A stretch of DNA of 58,149 bases from an uncultured Lachnospiraceae bacterium (lineage in GTDB: Bacteria > Bacillota > Clostridia > Lachnospirales > Lachnospiraceae). Below the pieces are notes generated by a model, which made no database searches, had not been told where the DNA came from, and saw only the letters and a list, made by a program, of their open reading frames with translations. This document shows positions 26,615 through 35,394 of the stretch, piece after piece. Position 1 is the stretch's first letter, and each line of letters starts with the position of its first letter. The stretch lies in the NCBI GenBank assembly GCA_902775895.1, contig CACYNO010000009.1, positions 1-58,149 on the forward strand, in the 5' to 3' direction. Both the position numbers and the translations under genes were made by a program.

Positions 26615-27964
26615 ATGCTTTACAGAAAAATATCAGGCAAGATAGAGCAACATCTTAAAACATCATCGAAGATAATGATAGTGGATGGTGCCAGACAGAC
26701 GGGAAAGTCCTATATAATACGCTATGTGGGGAAAAAGCTGTTCAAGAACTACATTGAATTAAATTTTGAGGAGGATTTCGAAGGTCCGAAATCTTTCCGA
26801 AATATTCACACAATACAGGATTTTTATCTGCAGGTAAGCATGATTGCCGGAGACAAAATGGGAAATGCAGATGACACCCTTATTTTTCTTGATGAGATAC
26901 AGCGTTATCCGCATTTCTTCACATTGTTGAAATTCCTGCGTGAAGACAACCGGTTTACATACATAGCAAGCGGATCCCTGTTGGGTGTGACTTTGAAAAA
27001 AACAGCATCTATACCGATTGGCAGCATTCAGATAGAGCAGATGTATCCTCTTGACTTTGAAGAATTTCTCATGGCAAACGGATTTGGTCATGAAGCACTT
27101 GCTGTTCTCAAGGAAAAATACGATAGATCGGAAATTTTTGATGAAGCTACGGATAAAAGGCTGTCAGATTTGTTTCGCAAATATCTGCTTGTAGGGGGAT
27201 TACCGGATGCGGTTAAGGCTTATGTTGAAACAAACAATATTGTCGAAGTCAGGGGGATTCACAGGGACATAATGCGTTTGTATATAGAGGATGCAATAAA
27301 ATATGAAAATGACAGCAGACGAAAGCTTAAGATACGCCGTATTTATGAGATGATACCCTCAAATATGGAACGACAAAAAAAGAGAGTTGTTGTAAAGGAA
27401 ATAGAGGATAAAAAGGGTAAAAGATATGAAAACTATACTGATGAATTTGACTATCTAATATCATCCGGTATAGCTCTTGGAGTAAAAGCAGTCTCTACTG
27501 CTACATTTCCCCTGATAGAGGTCACGGGGAAAAATCTCCTGAAGCTGTACTACAATGATGTGGGATTGCTGACCTCTGTTCTTTACGGCAATAATATCAG
27601 AGCAGTGCTGGATGATATGGAAAGTGTAAACCTGGGTTCTGTATATGAAACTGCTGTGGCACAGGAACTGAAGGCCCATGGATATACTCTGCATTATTAT
27701 GATAATAAGAAAAAAGGTGAAGTGGATTTTTTAATAGATGATTACGACACATCTTCCGTCATACCCGTTGAAGTTAAATCAGGAAAGGATTATACGATAC
27801 ATAGTGCTATAAACACATTTATCTCAAATGCGGATTACGCAGCAAAAAAGGGAATAGTTTTATATAATGGAAATGAAGCGATTGAAAAAAACAAGGTGTT
27901 CTACTATCCGGTTTATTACACCATGTTTTTGTCAAAGCATGATGAAGAAAATGTGATATTTTGA
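26615..27964 (+). CDS. AAA_14 / DUF4143 ATPase, paralogue 1
   Basis: A 449-residue P-loop ATPase of a large but poorly understood bacterial family. Walker A is GARQTGKS at residues 25-32, Walker B is LIFLDEIQ, and a sensor stretch is YIASGSLLG. After a linker and winged-helix region comes a DUF4143 domain with PD-(D/E)XK-like GEVDFLIDD...IPVEVKSGKDY. The nuclease-like residues look intact. The cellular role is not established. Iterons upstream suggest self-control. Paralogues lie at 33403 and 55017. It is followed by a half copy of the dispersed hairpin. Confidence 0.9.
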   Translation: MLYRKISGKIEQHLKTSSKIMIVDGARQTGKSYIIRYVGKKLFKNYIELNFEEDFEGPKSFRNIHTIQDFYLQVSMIAGDKMGNADDTLIFLDEIQRYPHFFTLLKFLREDNRFTYIASGSLLGVTLKKTASIPIGSIQIEQMYPLDFEEFLMANGFGHEALAVLKEKYDRSEIFDEATDKRLSDLFRKYLLVGGLPDAVKAYVETNNIVEVRGIHRDIMRLYIEDAIKYENDSRRKLKIRRIYEMIPSNMERQKKRVVVKEIEDKKGKRYENYTDEFDYLISSGIALGVKAVSTATFPLIEVTGKNLLKLYYNDVGLLTSVLYGNNIRAVLDDMESVNLGSVYETAVAQELKAHGYTLHYYDNKKKGEVDFLIDDYDTSSVIPVEVKSGKDYTIHSAINTFISNADYAAKKGIVLYNGNEAIEKNKVFYYPVYYTMFLSKHDEENVIF

Positions 27965-27984
27965 TCATGAAGTTTAATAAAAAA

Positions 27985-28014
27985 AACAACTATAATTACA
28001 TTTTAAGAAAATGT
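27985..28014 (+). repeat. Dispersed hairpin element, half copy D
   Basis: AACAACTATAATTACA matches the left arm of copies A-C, but the right arm is absent. Instead ACATTTT/AAAATGT forms a smaller hairpin. This is a degenerate or alternative version. Confidence 0.5.
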
Positions 28015-28036
28015 ATAAGCATGTAAAGGGGAACAG

Positions 28037-28510
28037 ATGACTATTATCAGAAAAGCAAAAATTGAAGACATCCCACGGCTTTTGGAACTCTTAGTCCAGG
28101 TGGATATGGTCCATCACAATGGCAGACCGGATATCTTTAAAGGTCCTGCAACCAAGTATAATGCGGAGCAACTGGAGGATATCATAGACAGGGATGATGT
28201 GGCTGTGTTCGTCAGTGAGGATGAAAAGGGATTTGTGACCGGTCATGCCTTTTGCGTGCACAGACAGTTAAAGGATGACCCCGTGGTAACTGATATAAAA
28301 ACCCTTTATATAGACGATATCTGTGTTGACGAAAAACACAGAGGACGCGGGATAGGACGCGACCTTTATCGGTATGTGGAAGAATACGCAAGGGCAAATG
28401 GTTTTTATAACATCACGCTGAATGTATATACATGTAACCCGGATGCAGTAAAGTTTTATGAGTCCATTGGCTTGAAGCCGCTAAAGATCGGGATGGAGCA
28501 GATTTTGTAA
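28037..28510 (+). CDS. GNAT-family N-acetyltransferase
   Basis: A 157-residue acetyl-CoA-dependent acetyltransferase. The acetyl-CoA loop is VDEKHRGRGIGRDLYRYVEEYA, preceded by beta 4 TLYIDDICVD and followed by NPDAVKFYESIGLKP, all classical GNAT features. The substrate (small molecule or protein N-terminus) cannot be inferred. It heads a tight run with pnuC and sfsA. Confidence 0.9.
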   Translation: MTIIRKAKIEDIPRLLELLVQVDMVHHNGRPDIFKGPATKYNAEQLEDIIDRDDVAVFVSEDEKGFVTGHAFCVHRQLKDDPVVTDIKTLYIDDICVDEKHRGRGIGRDLYRYVEEYARANGFYNITLNVYTCNPDAVKFYESIGLKPLKIGMEQIL

Positions 28511-28523
28511 AGGTGAGTATTTT

Positions 28524-29237
28524 ATGAAAAAAATAAAACTGCATAATCCTTTTAAAGAACTCACAAGATTTGAATGGATCCTTTGGATCGTATCTGTTGC
28601 AATACTGCTTGTAACCTTTATCATTGGCGGAGAACGCAACCCGGCAATAATAGCCGCAACACTTGTAGGGGTTACGGGCTTGGTGTTTATCGCGCGGGGT
28701 GATGTGTGGGGACATATCTGCACTATAGTTTTTGCCATACTTTATTCCATAGTATCCGTGTCATTTATGTATTACGGTGAGTTCATCACCTATGCCTTTA
28801 TGACTCTGCCCCTGGCGGTGATATCACTTATCAGCTGGCTTAGACACCCCTTTGAAGATTCAAAGGAGGTAAAGGTAGGGCACATGAACAAAAAGAAATG
28901 GCTCTTTGCGGTTGCGGGAACTGCGGCAGCCACAGTGATCTTCTTTTTTGTTCTGAGAGCCTTTAATACAAACAGCCTGGTTTTCAGTACTATATCTATT
29001 GCCACAAGTTTTTTGGCAGCAACTTTAACGGCATTTCGAAGCCATCTGTATGCTGTTGCATATGCGGCAAATGATATAGTGCTCATAGTGCTCTGGATAA
29101 TCGCAACAATGGAGGATCCCCAATATCTTCCCATGGTCATATCATTCAGCATTTTTTTGATTCAGGATATATATGGGCTGATCAGCTGGAAGAGGATGAA
29201 AAAAAGGCAGCATGGAACTGCAGGAGAGGACACATGA
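28524..29237 (+). CDS. pnuC: PnuC-like nicotinamide riboside/mononucleotide transporter
   Basis: A 237-residue membrane protein with about seven helices. AYAANDIVLIVLW and the end W-x-R-M-x-x-RQ follow the PnuC pattern. PnuC proteins take up nicotinamide riboside (or thiamine-type ligands in relatives) by facilitated diffusion. No NAD salvage gene is adjacent, so the ligand is uncertain. The stop overlaps the sfsA start in ATGA. Confidence 0.85.
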   Translation: MKKIKLHNPFKELTRFEWILWIVSVAILLVTFIIGGERNPAIIAATLVGVTGLVFIARGDVWGHICTIVFAILYSIVSVSFMYYGEFITYAFMTLPLAVISLISWLRHPFEDSKEVKVGHMNKKKWLFAVAGTAAATVIFFFVLRAFNTNSLVFSTISIATSFLAATLTAFRSHLYAVAYAANDIVLIVLWIIATMEDPQYLPMVISFSIFLIQDIYGLISWKRMKKRQHGTAGEDT

Positions 29238-29902
29238 AATATAACAACATCACCAAAGCAAGCTTTATATCCCGCCCAAACCGCTTTATTGCTGAGGTGG
29301 ATATAGACGGGAAAAAAGAAACGGTTCATGTAAAAAATACAGGGCGGTGCAAAGAACTTCTGATCCCGGGCTGTGAGGTTTGGCTGAATGAACCGGGCAC
29401 GGAAGGGCGAAAGACTAAATATGACCTTGTGGCAGTAAGGAAAGAGAACGGAATCCTTTTTAACATAGACAGTCAGGCGCCTAATAAGGTTGTTGGGGAA
29501 TGGCTTAAAAAGCGTGATTACGACAAAGTGGTCCCGGAATATAGATATGGTGATTCCCGTATTGATTTTTACATGGAGAAAAATTCGGGAGCAGTTGAAC
29601 CGGAGAAGTTTCTCATGGAGGTGAAAGGCTGTACTCTTGAGATAGACGGTGTGGGATATTTTCCGGATGCACCCACACAGCGGGGAGTGAAGCACATCAG
29701 GGAATTGATCAAAGCCCGGGAAGAGGGCTTTAAAGCGGTTCTTGCCTTTGTCATACAAATGGACGGAGTGACGGAAGTAAGACCCAATGTGGACACGCAT
29801 CCGGAGTTTGGTGTTGCGATGAGAGAGGCCGAAGCGGCGGGAGTGGAGATATGGTTTTTGCCGTGTCATGTGGAGCCGGATGAGCTTGTGATCACAAAGT
29901 AA
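29234..29902 (+). CDS. sfsA: SfsA family protein (sugar fermentation stimulation homologue)
   Basis: A 222-residue protein with an N-terminal OB-like segment (VHVKNTGRCKELL, PG-x-x-V) and a nuclease-like domain with DSRIDFYME and FLMEVKGCTLE, a PD-(D/E)XK arrangement, then FPDAPTQRGVKH and RPNVDTHPEF. Despite the name, its biochemical activity is uncertain, with DNA binding reported in E. coli. The start overlaps pnuC by four bases. Confidence 0.93.
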   Translation: MKYNNITKASFISRPNRFIAEVDIDGKKETVHVKNTGRCKELLIPGCEVWLNEPGTEGRKTKYDLVAVRKENGILFNIDSQAPNKVVGEWLKKRDYDKVVPEYRYGDSRIDFYMEKNSGAVEPEKFLMEVKGCTLEIDGVGYFPDAPTQRGVKHIRELIKAREEGFKAVLAFVIQMDGVTEVRPNVDTHPEFGVAMREAEAAGVEIWFLPCHVEPDELVITK

Positions 29903-29934
29903 TACAAGAAAACAGATGAAAGGGGCGTTGATCT

Positions 29935-30756
29935 ATGGCTGATACAATGGACATTTCGGAAATAATAAAAATGCGCAGAAGTGTGCGTACATTTAACAAG
30001 AAAAATCTCACAGAAGAGGACCTTGCACAGATCAAGGAGTTCATAAAGGATGTCAAGAACCCTTATGATATCCCTGTGGAATTCCGTCTTCTTGATCCCA
30101 AAGAACATGGCTTGAAGTCTAAGGTTTTAAAGGGAGAAGAACTGTATTTGGGAGCAAAGATCAAGAAGGTTCCCCATTTTGAAGAGGCTTTCGGATACAG
30201 CTTTGAGGCGGTGGTCTTATTTGCACAATCTCTTGGCGTAGGCACGGTGTGGATGGCGAGCACCATGAACCGGGATGCATTTGAAAAAGCCATGGAGCTT
30301 GGGGAGGAGGAGATCATGCCCTGTGTGTCTCCCTTGGGCTATCCGGCTGATAAGATGTCTGTGGTGGAGACGGTGATGCGAAAGACCATCGGCGCGGATA
30401 AAAGGCTGGGGATAGAAGAGATCGCATTTGAACAGGAATTTGGCATCCCTTTTAAAGGATGTGAAGACAAGCTTCTTGAAAATGTCATTGAGATGGTGCG
30501 CCTTGCTCCATCGGCAAAAAATATGCAGCCCTGGCGGATGATCATTTCCGGAAATTCAGTTCATTTTTATGAGAAAAAGGATCCCGGTTTTGACAGAGAA
30601 GAAGCGGGGGATATTCAAAAGATCGATATAGGAATAGCCATGTATCATTTTGCCAAGGTGATGGAAAGTGGTGGCAGGGATGTGACTTTGAAAACAGATG
30701 ATCCGGGACTTAAGGTTCCGGAGGGCGTAGTTTATATTTCCACATATTCGTGGTAA
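29935..30756 (+). CDS. Nitroreductase family FMN protein
   Basis: A 273-residue flavoprotein with the nitroreductase start IKMRRSVRTFNKKNL, the middle AQSLGVGTVWMAST, and the C-terminal SAKNMQPWRMIISG repeat of an FMN-binding half. This larger type is common in Clostridia. It would use NAD(P)H to reduce nitro or quinone compounds, but the native substrate is unknown. Its 3-prime end is echoed in a remnant at 35134-35214. Confidence 0.88.
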   Translation: MADTMDISEIIKMRRSVRTFNKKNLTEEDLAQIKEFIKDVKNPYDIPVEFRLLDPKEHGLKSKVLKGEELYLGAKIKKVPHFEEAFGYSFEAVVLFAQSLGVGTVWMASTMNRDAFEKAMELGEEEIMPCVSPLGYPADKMSVVETVMRKTIGADKRLGIEEIAFEQEFGIPFKGCEDKLLENVIEMVRLAPSAKNMQPWRMIISGNSVHFYEKKDPGFDREEAGDIQKIDIGIAMYHFAKVMESGGRDVTLKTDDPGLKVPEGVVYISTYSW

Positions 30757-30774
30757 AAGCGTGATGAGGTACAG

Positions 30775-32292
30775 ATGAAGAAGAAGCAGATTTACGAAGG
30801 AATAGTTACGGACAGGGTTGATTTTCAGGATAAGGCAAAGGTCAGAGTGGTAAATGCTCCTGATGAAGAGGATAACGGTACCATTATTACCGTAAAAAAT
30901 GCCATCCCCGGTCAGAAAATAGAGTTCAGATTTAAAAAGCAGGGGAAGGGGGATCTTGTGCGTATCTTGGAACAGTCGCCTCTTGAAACCTTACAGGTCT
31001 GTCCTGTTTTCGGTGAGTGCGGCGGATGTACTTACAGTTCCATGGACTATGATGCCCAGCTGACCATGAAACTGGATATGGTAAAAAGACTTATGTCAAA
31101 TAAGGCTTCAAGCAGGCAGGAAGAAAGTGGTGAAGAGGCGGAAGAAACCGCTTTCTGTATTGATGAGAAAGCTATAGAGGGCATTTTTGCATCCCCGTTG
31201 AATAAAGGATACCGTAATAAAATGGAGTATTCCTTCGGTGATATGGAAAAAGGCGGAGAGCTCACCCTGGGACTTCACAGGCGTGGAAGCCGTTTTGATG
31301 TGTTAAACGCGGATGAGTGTATCCTTGTGCATGAAGATTTTAACACTTTAGTCGGTGCAGTACGTGAATTTTTTGCTGAGAAGAAGACCCCGTATTTTCA
31401 TAAAATGGAGGGTGAAGGATATCTTCGTCATCTGGTACTTAGAAGAAGTGAGGCGACGGGAGAAATACTGGTAAATCTGGTGACCACATCTGCGATGGAT
31501 GAGGATGTAGAGACGGAGCTTTTGCGGGAATTTACAGATAAAATTCATTCACTTGGCTTGAGGGGAACAATAGCCGGAATAATCCACACGGTAAATGACA
31601 GCATCGCAGACGTGGTAAAAGATGAGGGTACGAGAGTGCTGTACGGGAAGGATTATATAACCGAAAAGATTCTGGGGCTGGAGTTTAAGATAACGCCATT
31701 TTCATTTTTTCAGACCAACTCCAAGGGTGCAGAGGTGCTTTACGGAAAGGCGAGGGAGTATGCACTCTCAGGCGGGATTTCCAAGTCAAATGAGCAGATC
31801 CGAGAGGGCGGAGGTACTGATTCTGAAGGTTGTTGTAAAGGAGAAGAGGCAAAGCCTGTGATATTCGACCTTTACAGCGGAACCGGAACCATTGCCCAGA
31901 TAATGGCACCGGTTGCCAAAAGGGTTATCGGCGTGGAGATAGTGGAAGAGGCTGTAGAAGCTGCAAGGGAAAATGCTGCGCTAAACGGACTGGATAACTG
32001 TGAGTTCATAGCCGCTGATGTACTGAAGGTATTGGATGAAATAGAAGAAAGGCCTGACTTTATCATACTTGATCCTCCCAGAGACGGAGTGCATCCCAAG
32101 GCATTATCAAAGATACTTGATTACGGTGTGGAGAATATACTGTATATATCCTGTAAACCAACATCCCTGGCAAGGGACTTAGAGGTATGCGGTGAGGCAG
32201 GGTACAGAGTCGATAGAATGTGTTGCGTGGATATGTTTCCGGGGACGGGGCATGTGGAGACGGTGGTTTTGCTATGTCGGACAGAATGCTGA
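30775..32292 (+). CDS. RlmCD/RumA-type RNA (uracil-5-)-methyltransferase
   Basis: A 505-residue SAM enzyme that makes 5-methyluridine in rRNA or tRNA. The N-terminus looks like a TRAM domain, followed by the iron-sulfur cysteines in CPVFGECGGC (residues about 81-90). The catalytic half has FFQTNSKGAEVLYG, DLYSGTGTIAQ, LDPPRDGVHPK and the nucleophile Cys in ISCKPTSLARDL. A low-complexity acidic insert (residues about 115-130) and another near 350 are unusual. rlmCD is more likely than trmA, but the target base cannot be fixed. Confidence 0.9.
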   Translation: MKKKQIYEGIVTDRVDFQDKAKVRVVNAPDEEDNGTIITVKNAIPGQKIEFRFKKQGKGDLVRILEQSPLETLQVCPVFGECGGCTYSSMDYDAQLTMKLDMVKRLMSNKASSRQEESGEEAEETAFCIDEKAIEGIFASPLNKGYRNKMEYSFGDMEKGGELTLGLHRRGSRFDVLNADECILVHEDFNTLVGAVREFFAEKKTPYFHKMEGEGYLRHLVLRRSEATGEILVNLVTTSAMDEDVETELLREFTDKIHSLGLRGTIAGIIHTVNDSIADVVKDEGTRVLYGKDYITEKILGLEFKITPFSFFQTNSKGAEVLYGKAREYALSGGISKSNEQIREGGGTDSEGCCKGEEAKPVIFDLYSGTGTIAQIMAPVAKRVIGVEIVEEAVEAARENAALNGLDNCEFIAADVLKVLDEIEERPDFIILDPPRDGVHPKALSKILDYGVENILYISCKPTSLARDLEVCGEAGYRVDRMCCVDMFPGTGHVETVVLLCRTEC

Positions 32293-32298
32293 AAGTCC

Positions 32299-32499
32299 TT
32301 GAATTTACGCAAGTATAAGCCTGGAGATACCGTCTATATCGTCTCATCTGTGAAAGGGATTAAGGAAGCCAAGGTATTAAAGTATTCCGGCGGATTTTAT
32401 ACCATCAGATTTTCAGACACAGGCGGTGGAATAAAGCTGAGAGAAAGTCGGCTCTTTCCCACCGAGGAAGAAGCCAAGGCAAGTACAAGGAAGAAATAA
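32299..32499 (+). CDS. Small SH3-like hypothetical protein
   Basis: A 66-residue protein of a KOW/Tudor-like layout: KYKPGDTVYIVSSVKGIKEAKVLKYSG, then TIRFSDTGGGIKLRESRLFPTEEEA. The start is TTG 32299, seven bases after the methyltransferase stop and in the same frame. Such small proteins are widespread in Clostridia. No function is known to me. Confidence 0.65.
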   Translation: MNLRKYKPGDTVYIVSSVKGIKEAKVLKYSGGFYTIRFSDTGGGIKLRESRLFPTEEEAKASTRKK

Positions 32500-32569
32500 A
32501 TAAATCAACATTTGTGAGGGTAAGTATGAAATCAAAGAATACAAAAACTACAAAGAAACGAAGAGTAAG

Positions 32570-32896
32570 GTGAAAACGTGGCTTCCCATAGTAGTCGCTA
32601 TAGTAATCGCCGTGATTGGAGTAATCACTTTCCTTCAATATAGAAAAGCCCATACATTCACGTTAACGGATTTTGAATCCGAAGAAATCCAGCCGGTTTT
32701 AGGATTGGTTAGGGTATCTGGATCGCAGGATACGGATGTATGGTTTATTGATGTTGAGAATCCGGAAAGTAAGTTTCAAATAGGATATATTACTCCGGGA
32801 ATGTCGGAAACCATTAAACTTGAAAGAGGCAAATGGTATAGAATAGAAGCTGCAGGGACGATAACCGTTACGATGGTAAATGTAAGAATTGAATAA
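32570..32896 (+). CDS. Small membrane-anchored hypothetical protein
   Basis: A 108-residue protein with one N-terminal membrane helix (WLPIVVAIVIAVIGVITFL) and an outside beta-rich domain. GTG 32570 overlaps the stop of a 15-codon basic ORF (MKSKNTKTTKKRRVR, 32526-32573), which could be a coupled leader or the true N-terminus after a frameshift. No family was recognised. It sits at the boundary between housekeeping genes and mobile debris. Confidence 0.5.
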   Translation: MKTWLPIVVAIVIAVIGVITFLQYRKAHTFTLTDFESEEIQPVLGLVRVSGSQDTDVWFIDVENPESKFQIGYITPGMSETIKLERGKWYRIEAAGTITVTMVNVRIE

Positions 32897-32925
32897 ATTC
32901 CAGTTTGTCGAAATGACACTCTTTC

Positions 32926-32955
32926 GGAGTAGTGAAAAACACTGCTCCTTTTTTA
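32926..32955 (+). terminator. Terminator before PcfB fragment
   Basis: Nine-base stem GGAGTAGTG/CACTGCTCC with AAAAA loop, then T6. Confidence 0.85.
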
Positions 32956-32980
32956 TTGCAAAGGAAAGGAGGAACCCGAT

Positions 32981-33232
32981 ATGCAAGAAGAAGTTGAACA
33001 GAAAACGATGGCATTGTCCGTAAGGACTACAAGGCTAACGGCGGAACTCTTACAGAAAGCGTTCCGTCATTTTTTTGAAGCTCAGAAGAACAGACCAAAA
33101 GAGTTTCATCATGGAAAGCAAACCTTGAAGGATTTGATGAAACAGAGTATCAAAGACTTTGAGGGAACAGCCAAGAAGTATGGGATTGATTTTGCTTTGA
33201 AGAAAGATATATTAGAGAATCCACCAAGGTAA
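32981..33232 (+). pseudogene. Truncated PcfB-family (DUF3801) conjugation protein
   Basis: 83 residues match the N-terminal half of PcfB proteins of integrative conjugative elements: MQEEVEQKTMALSVRTTRLTAELLQKA, HGKQTLKDLMKQSIKDFE and YGIDFALKKD. The protein then stops, while full members are roughly twice as long. AAAGGAGG precedes the ATG, so it may still be translated. It marks a lost conjugative element. No relaxase or coupling protein remains nearby. Confidence 0.7.
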
Positions 33233-33296
33233 TCTAATAAAAACAAGTTTAGCGTCCACTAAACTTGACAAGTACAAAGGATATGATTGACATCGT

Positions 33297-33354
33297 CCAT
33301 CTACTCGGATAATATATAACCATATAGTCGGCCTAAAACAATCCAAATACTCGG
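33297..33354. repeat. Three 23-base iterons upstream of AAA_14 ATPase
   Basis: CCATCTACTCGG (33297), CCATATAGTCGG (33320) and CCAAATACTCGG (33343) are spaced exactly 23 bases apart. A fourth partial CCAAATAC follows at 33367. They end shortly before the GTG start at 33403. Confidence 0.65.
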
Positions 33355-33402
33355 TTAAACAAAGAGCCAAATACAGGATAGACTTACAAGGAGATTAACG
33401 CG

Positions 33403-34674
33403 GTGAAAAAATATTATCAAAGAGTCTCTGATAAAGTGTTGCTGGACCATCTAGAGTCCAAAGGGGCGGTTTTAATTGAAGGAGCAAAATGGTGTGGAAA
33501 AACAACTTCCGCAAAACATATTGCAAATAGTTTCATAGAGATGGATCGTCCGGATATGACGGATCAATACCAACAAATGGCCAGAATAAACCCTGCTAAT
33601 CTTCTTAAAGGTGAAGTTCCGCATTTGATTGATGAATGGCAGATTGCAACGAGCATTTGGAATGCAGTGCGATATGAGGTGGATCAAAGAGGCGAGTTTG
33701 GACAGTTTATTCTCACCGGCTCTTCAGTTCCTGCGAATTTAGATGAAAGCATGCATACAGGAACTGGCCGAATCGTTAGGATGAGGATGAGACCGATGTC
33801 TTTGTTTGAATCCATGGATTCAAATGGTCAAGTGTCATTAAATGATTTATTTGATGGAAAAGACATATCCTCTACAGATAATCATAGTATCGAGGATATT
33901 GCTTTCCTGATTTGCCGTGGTGGTTGGCCGGCAGCGTTGAATCGTACAGAAAAAGTGGCGCTCAGGCAAGCCTTTGATTATTATGATGCAGTCGTAAATG
34001 ATGATATTTCCAGAGTAGATGGTGTAAAAAGAGATTCTGAGAGAACAAAGCGTGTAATGAAATCCTATGCCAGAAATGTTTCGACGCAGGTTTCTTTGGA
34101 AACAATCAGAAGCGATGTGATAAACAATGATATAGAAACTTTTGACAAGGAATCCCTTTATGGATATTTAAATGCTCTGAAGAGAATTTTCGTCATTGAG
34201 GATTCTCCTGCCTGGAATCCTAATTTGCGTTCCAAGACTGCAATCAGAACTTCAGATACAAGGTATTTTGTTGACCCGTCGATTGCGGTAGCTTCACTTG
34301 GAATCGGGCCAAAGGATTTGATAAATGATTTAGAACTCATGGGCCTGATATTTGAGAACCTTTGCGTCAGAGACCTCAGAGTTTATGCGGACGCATCGGA
34401 CGGCAGCGTATACCACTATAGAGACAAAACTGGTCTCGAATGTGATGCGGTGATTCATTTGAGAAACGGCAGTTATGGATTGGTAGAAGTGAAACTTGGC
34501 GGAGACAAGTTGATTGAGGAGGGGGCTGAGAACTTGAAAAAGTTGGCAGAAAGAATTGATACCGAAAAGATGCTTGAACCTGCATTTATGATGGTCTTAT
34601 GCGGAGTAGCCCCATTTGCTTATAAACGCGAGGATGGCGTATATGTTGTTCCGGTTACATGTTTGAAAGACTAA
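33403..34674 (+). CDS. AAA_14 / DUF4143 ATPase, paralogue 2
   Basis: 423 residues. Walker A is GAKWCGKT at 27-34, Walker B-like HLIDEWQ (Trp where most have Ile/Val-Gln), then ILTGSS. GRIVRMRMRPMSLFES is a family stretch. The C-terminal DUF4143 part has LECDAVIHL...YGLVEVKLGGD, a D-x(n)-E-x-K arrangement. The start is GTG 33403 with AAGGAGA upstream. It differs clearly from the copies at 26615 and 55017, so these are old paralogues or separate arrivals. It lies in mobile debris. Confidence 0.9.
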   Translation: MKKYYQRVSDKVLLDHLESKGAVLIEGAKWCGKTTSAKHIANSFIEMDRPDMTDQYQQMARINPANLLKGEVPHLIDEWQIATSIWNAVRYEVDQRGEFGQFILTGSSVPANLDESMHTGTGRIVRMRMRPMSLFESMDSNGQVSLNDLFDGKDISSTDNHSIEDIAFLICRGGWPAALNRTEKVALRQAFDYYDAVVNDDISRVDGVKRDSERTKRVMKSYARNVSTQVSLETIRSDVINNDIETFDKESLYGYLNALKRIFVIEDSPAWNPNLRSKTAIRTSDTRYFVDPSIAVASLGIGPKDLINDLELMGLIFENLCVRDLRVYADASDGSVYHYRDKTGLECDAVIHLRNGSYGLVEVKLGGDKLIEEGAENLKKLAERIDTEKMLEPAFMMVLCGVAPFAYKREDGVYVVPVTCLKD

Positions 34675-34839
34675 ATGAACTATGTCGATCTGATGAATAA
34701 CTGGTATGTCATACCGCATTGGGATTATGACCTGGAAAAGCTTTGTTTCATCGAGATCAGTGAATCCAGGAAACACGACGACCATATGAACATCATCGAA
34801 GAACCAAGACCCGGCTCAATCATAAAGATCGTAGACTGA
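34675..34839 (+). CDS. 54-residue hypothetical, possible gene remnant
   Basis: ATG 34675 follows the ATPase stop directly. The peptide (ending EEPRPGSIIKIVD) has an acidic, beta-strand-like look of a C-terminal domain. It has no ribosome site of its own beyond the upstream coding sequence. It could be a coupled small protein or a fragment of a lost gene. Confidence 0.35.
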   Translation: MNYVDLMNNWYVIPHWDYDLEKLCFIEISESRKHDDHMNIIEEPRPGSIIKIVD

Positions 34840-34870
34840 CAAATTCTATGTCGAAACGGTGTGTTTGCTG

Positions 34871-34916
34871 GAATGTCAAAGGGACGGTTCTATTGACAAC
34901 CGTCCCTTTGACATTC
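34871..34916. repeat. REP-like perfect inverted repeat
   Basis: Two perfect 19-base arms, GAATGTCAAAGGGACGGTT and its complement, surround an eight-base loop. The sequence resembles the GGGACGGTT...TTGACA palindromes scattered in many Firmicutes genomes. A half copy in opposite orientation lies at 35364. Confidence 0.8.
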
Positions 34917-34999
34917 AGAACAGACATCTGTGTAATATGGCAAATATCATTACTTGCATTCGAATGTCAGCAGCATTGCTGTTTTGCCCTGTGTTTTAA

Positions 35000-35143
35000 C
35001 CGGTACTCGCTATTCCATCGTGGCTTTTTGTTTTGATCACCATCGTTGCGGTGATTAAAATGAGCAACGTCATATCCGGGTATATGATGCACAAAGAGTT
35101 AGCTGCTTTACATAGCGAGATGCAAGCGGTGGAAGAACCGTAA
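35000..35143 (+). pseudogene. Remnant of a small membrane protein
   Basis: An open stretch without a start codon encodes LAIPSWLFVLITIVAVIK, a membrane helix, then SNVISGYMMHKELAALHSEM and a stop. It looks like the C-terminal end of a small membrane protein gene. Confidence 0.4.
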
Positions 35144-35214
35144 TCTTGAAAATATATGATCCGGGTTTGAAGATTTCGAAAAGCGTGGTTTATATTTCCA
35201 CATATTCGTGGTAG
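35134..35214 (+). pseudogene. 3-prime remnant of a nitroreductase gene
   Basis: The frame reads RTVILKIYDPGLKISKSVVY and then ISTYSW and a stop. It aligns with the last 26 residues of the nitroreductase at 29935-30756 (DPGLK and VVYISTYSW identical). The final DNA is also identical over about 25 bases. It is the tail of a second nitroreductase whose body has been deleted. Confidence 0.75.
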
Positions 35215-35363
35215 GTTGTCAATGTAATGTTTATTAGGAAGTATTCCCGTAGCGGACATTTTTTCAGGATCGGTTCAGCAGTGAGCCGGTATGTAAAGTT
35301 TATCCTTACGGTAGATTGAATGTATAATTGGAATAAATCGTGCGTCGTTTTTAGGACTTGATT

Positions 35364-35394
35364 GGTTGTCAACAGAACCGTCCCCTTGACACTC
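35364..35394. repeat. REP-like half element, inverted relative to 34871
   Basis: TTGTCAACAGAACCGTCCCC followed by TTGACACTC matches the minus strand of the 34871 element, with TGTCAA/TTGACA ends. The two elements bracket 450 bases of gene fragments. Confidence 0.7.
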
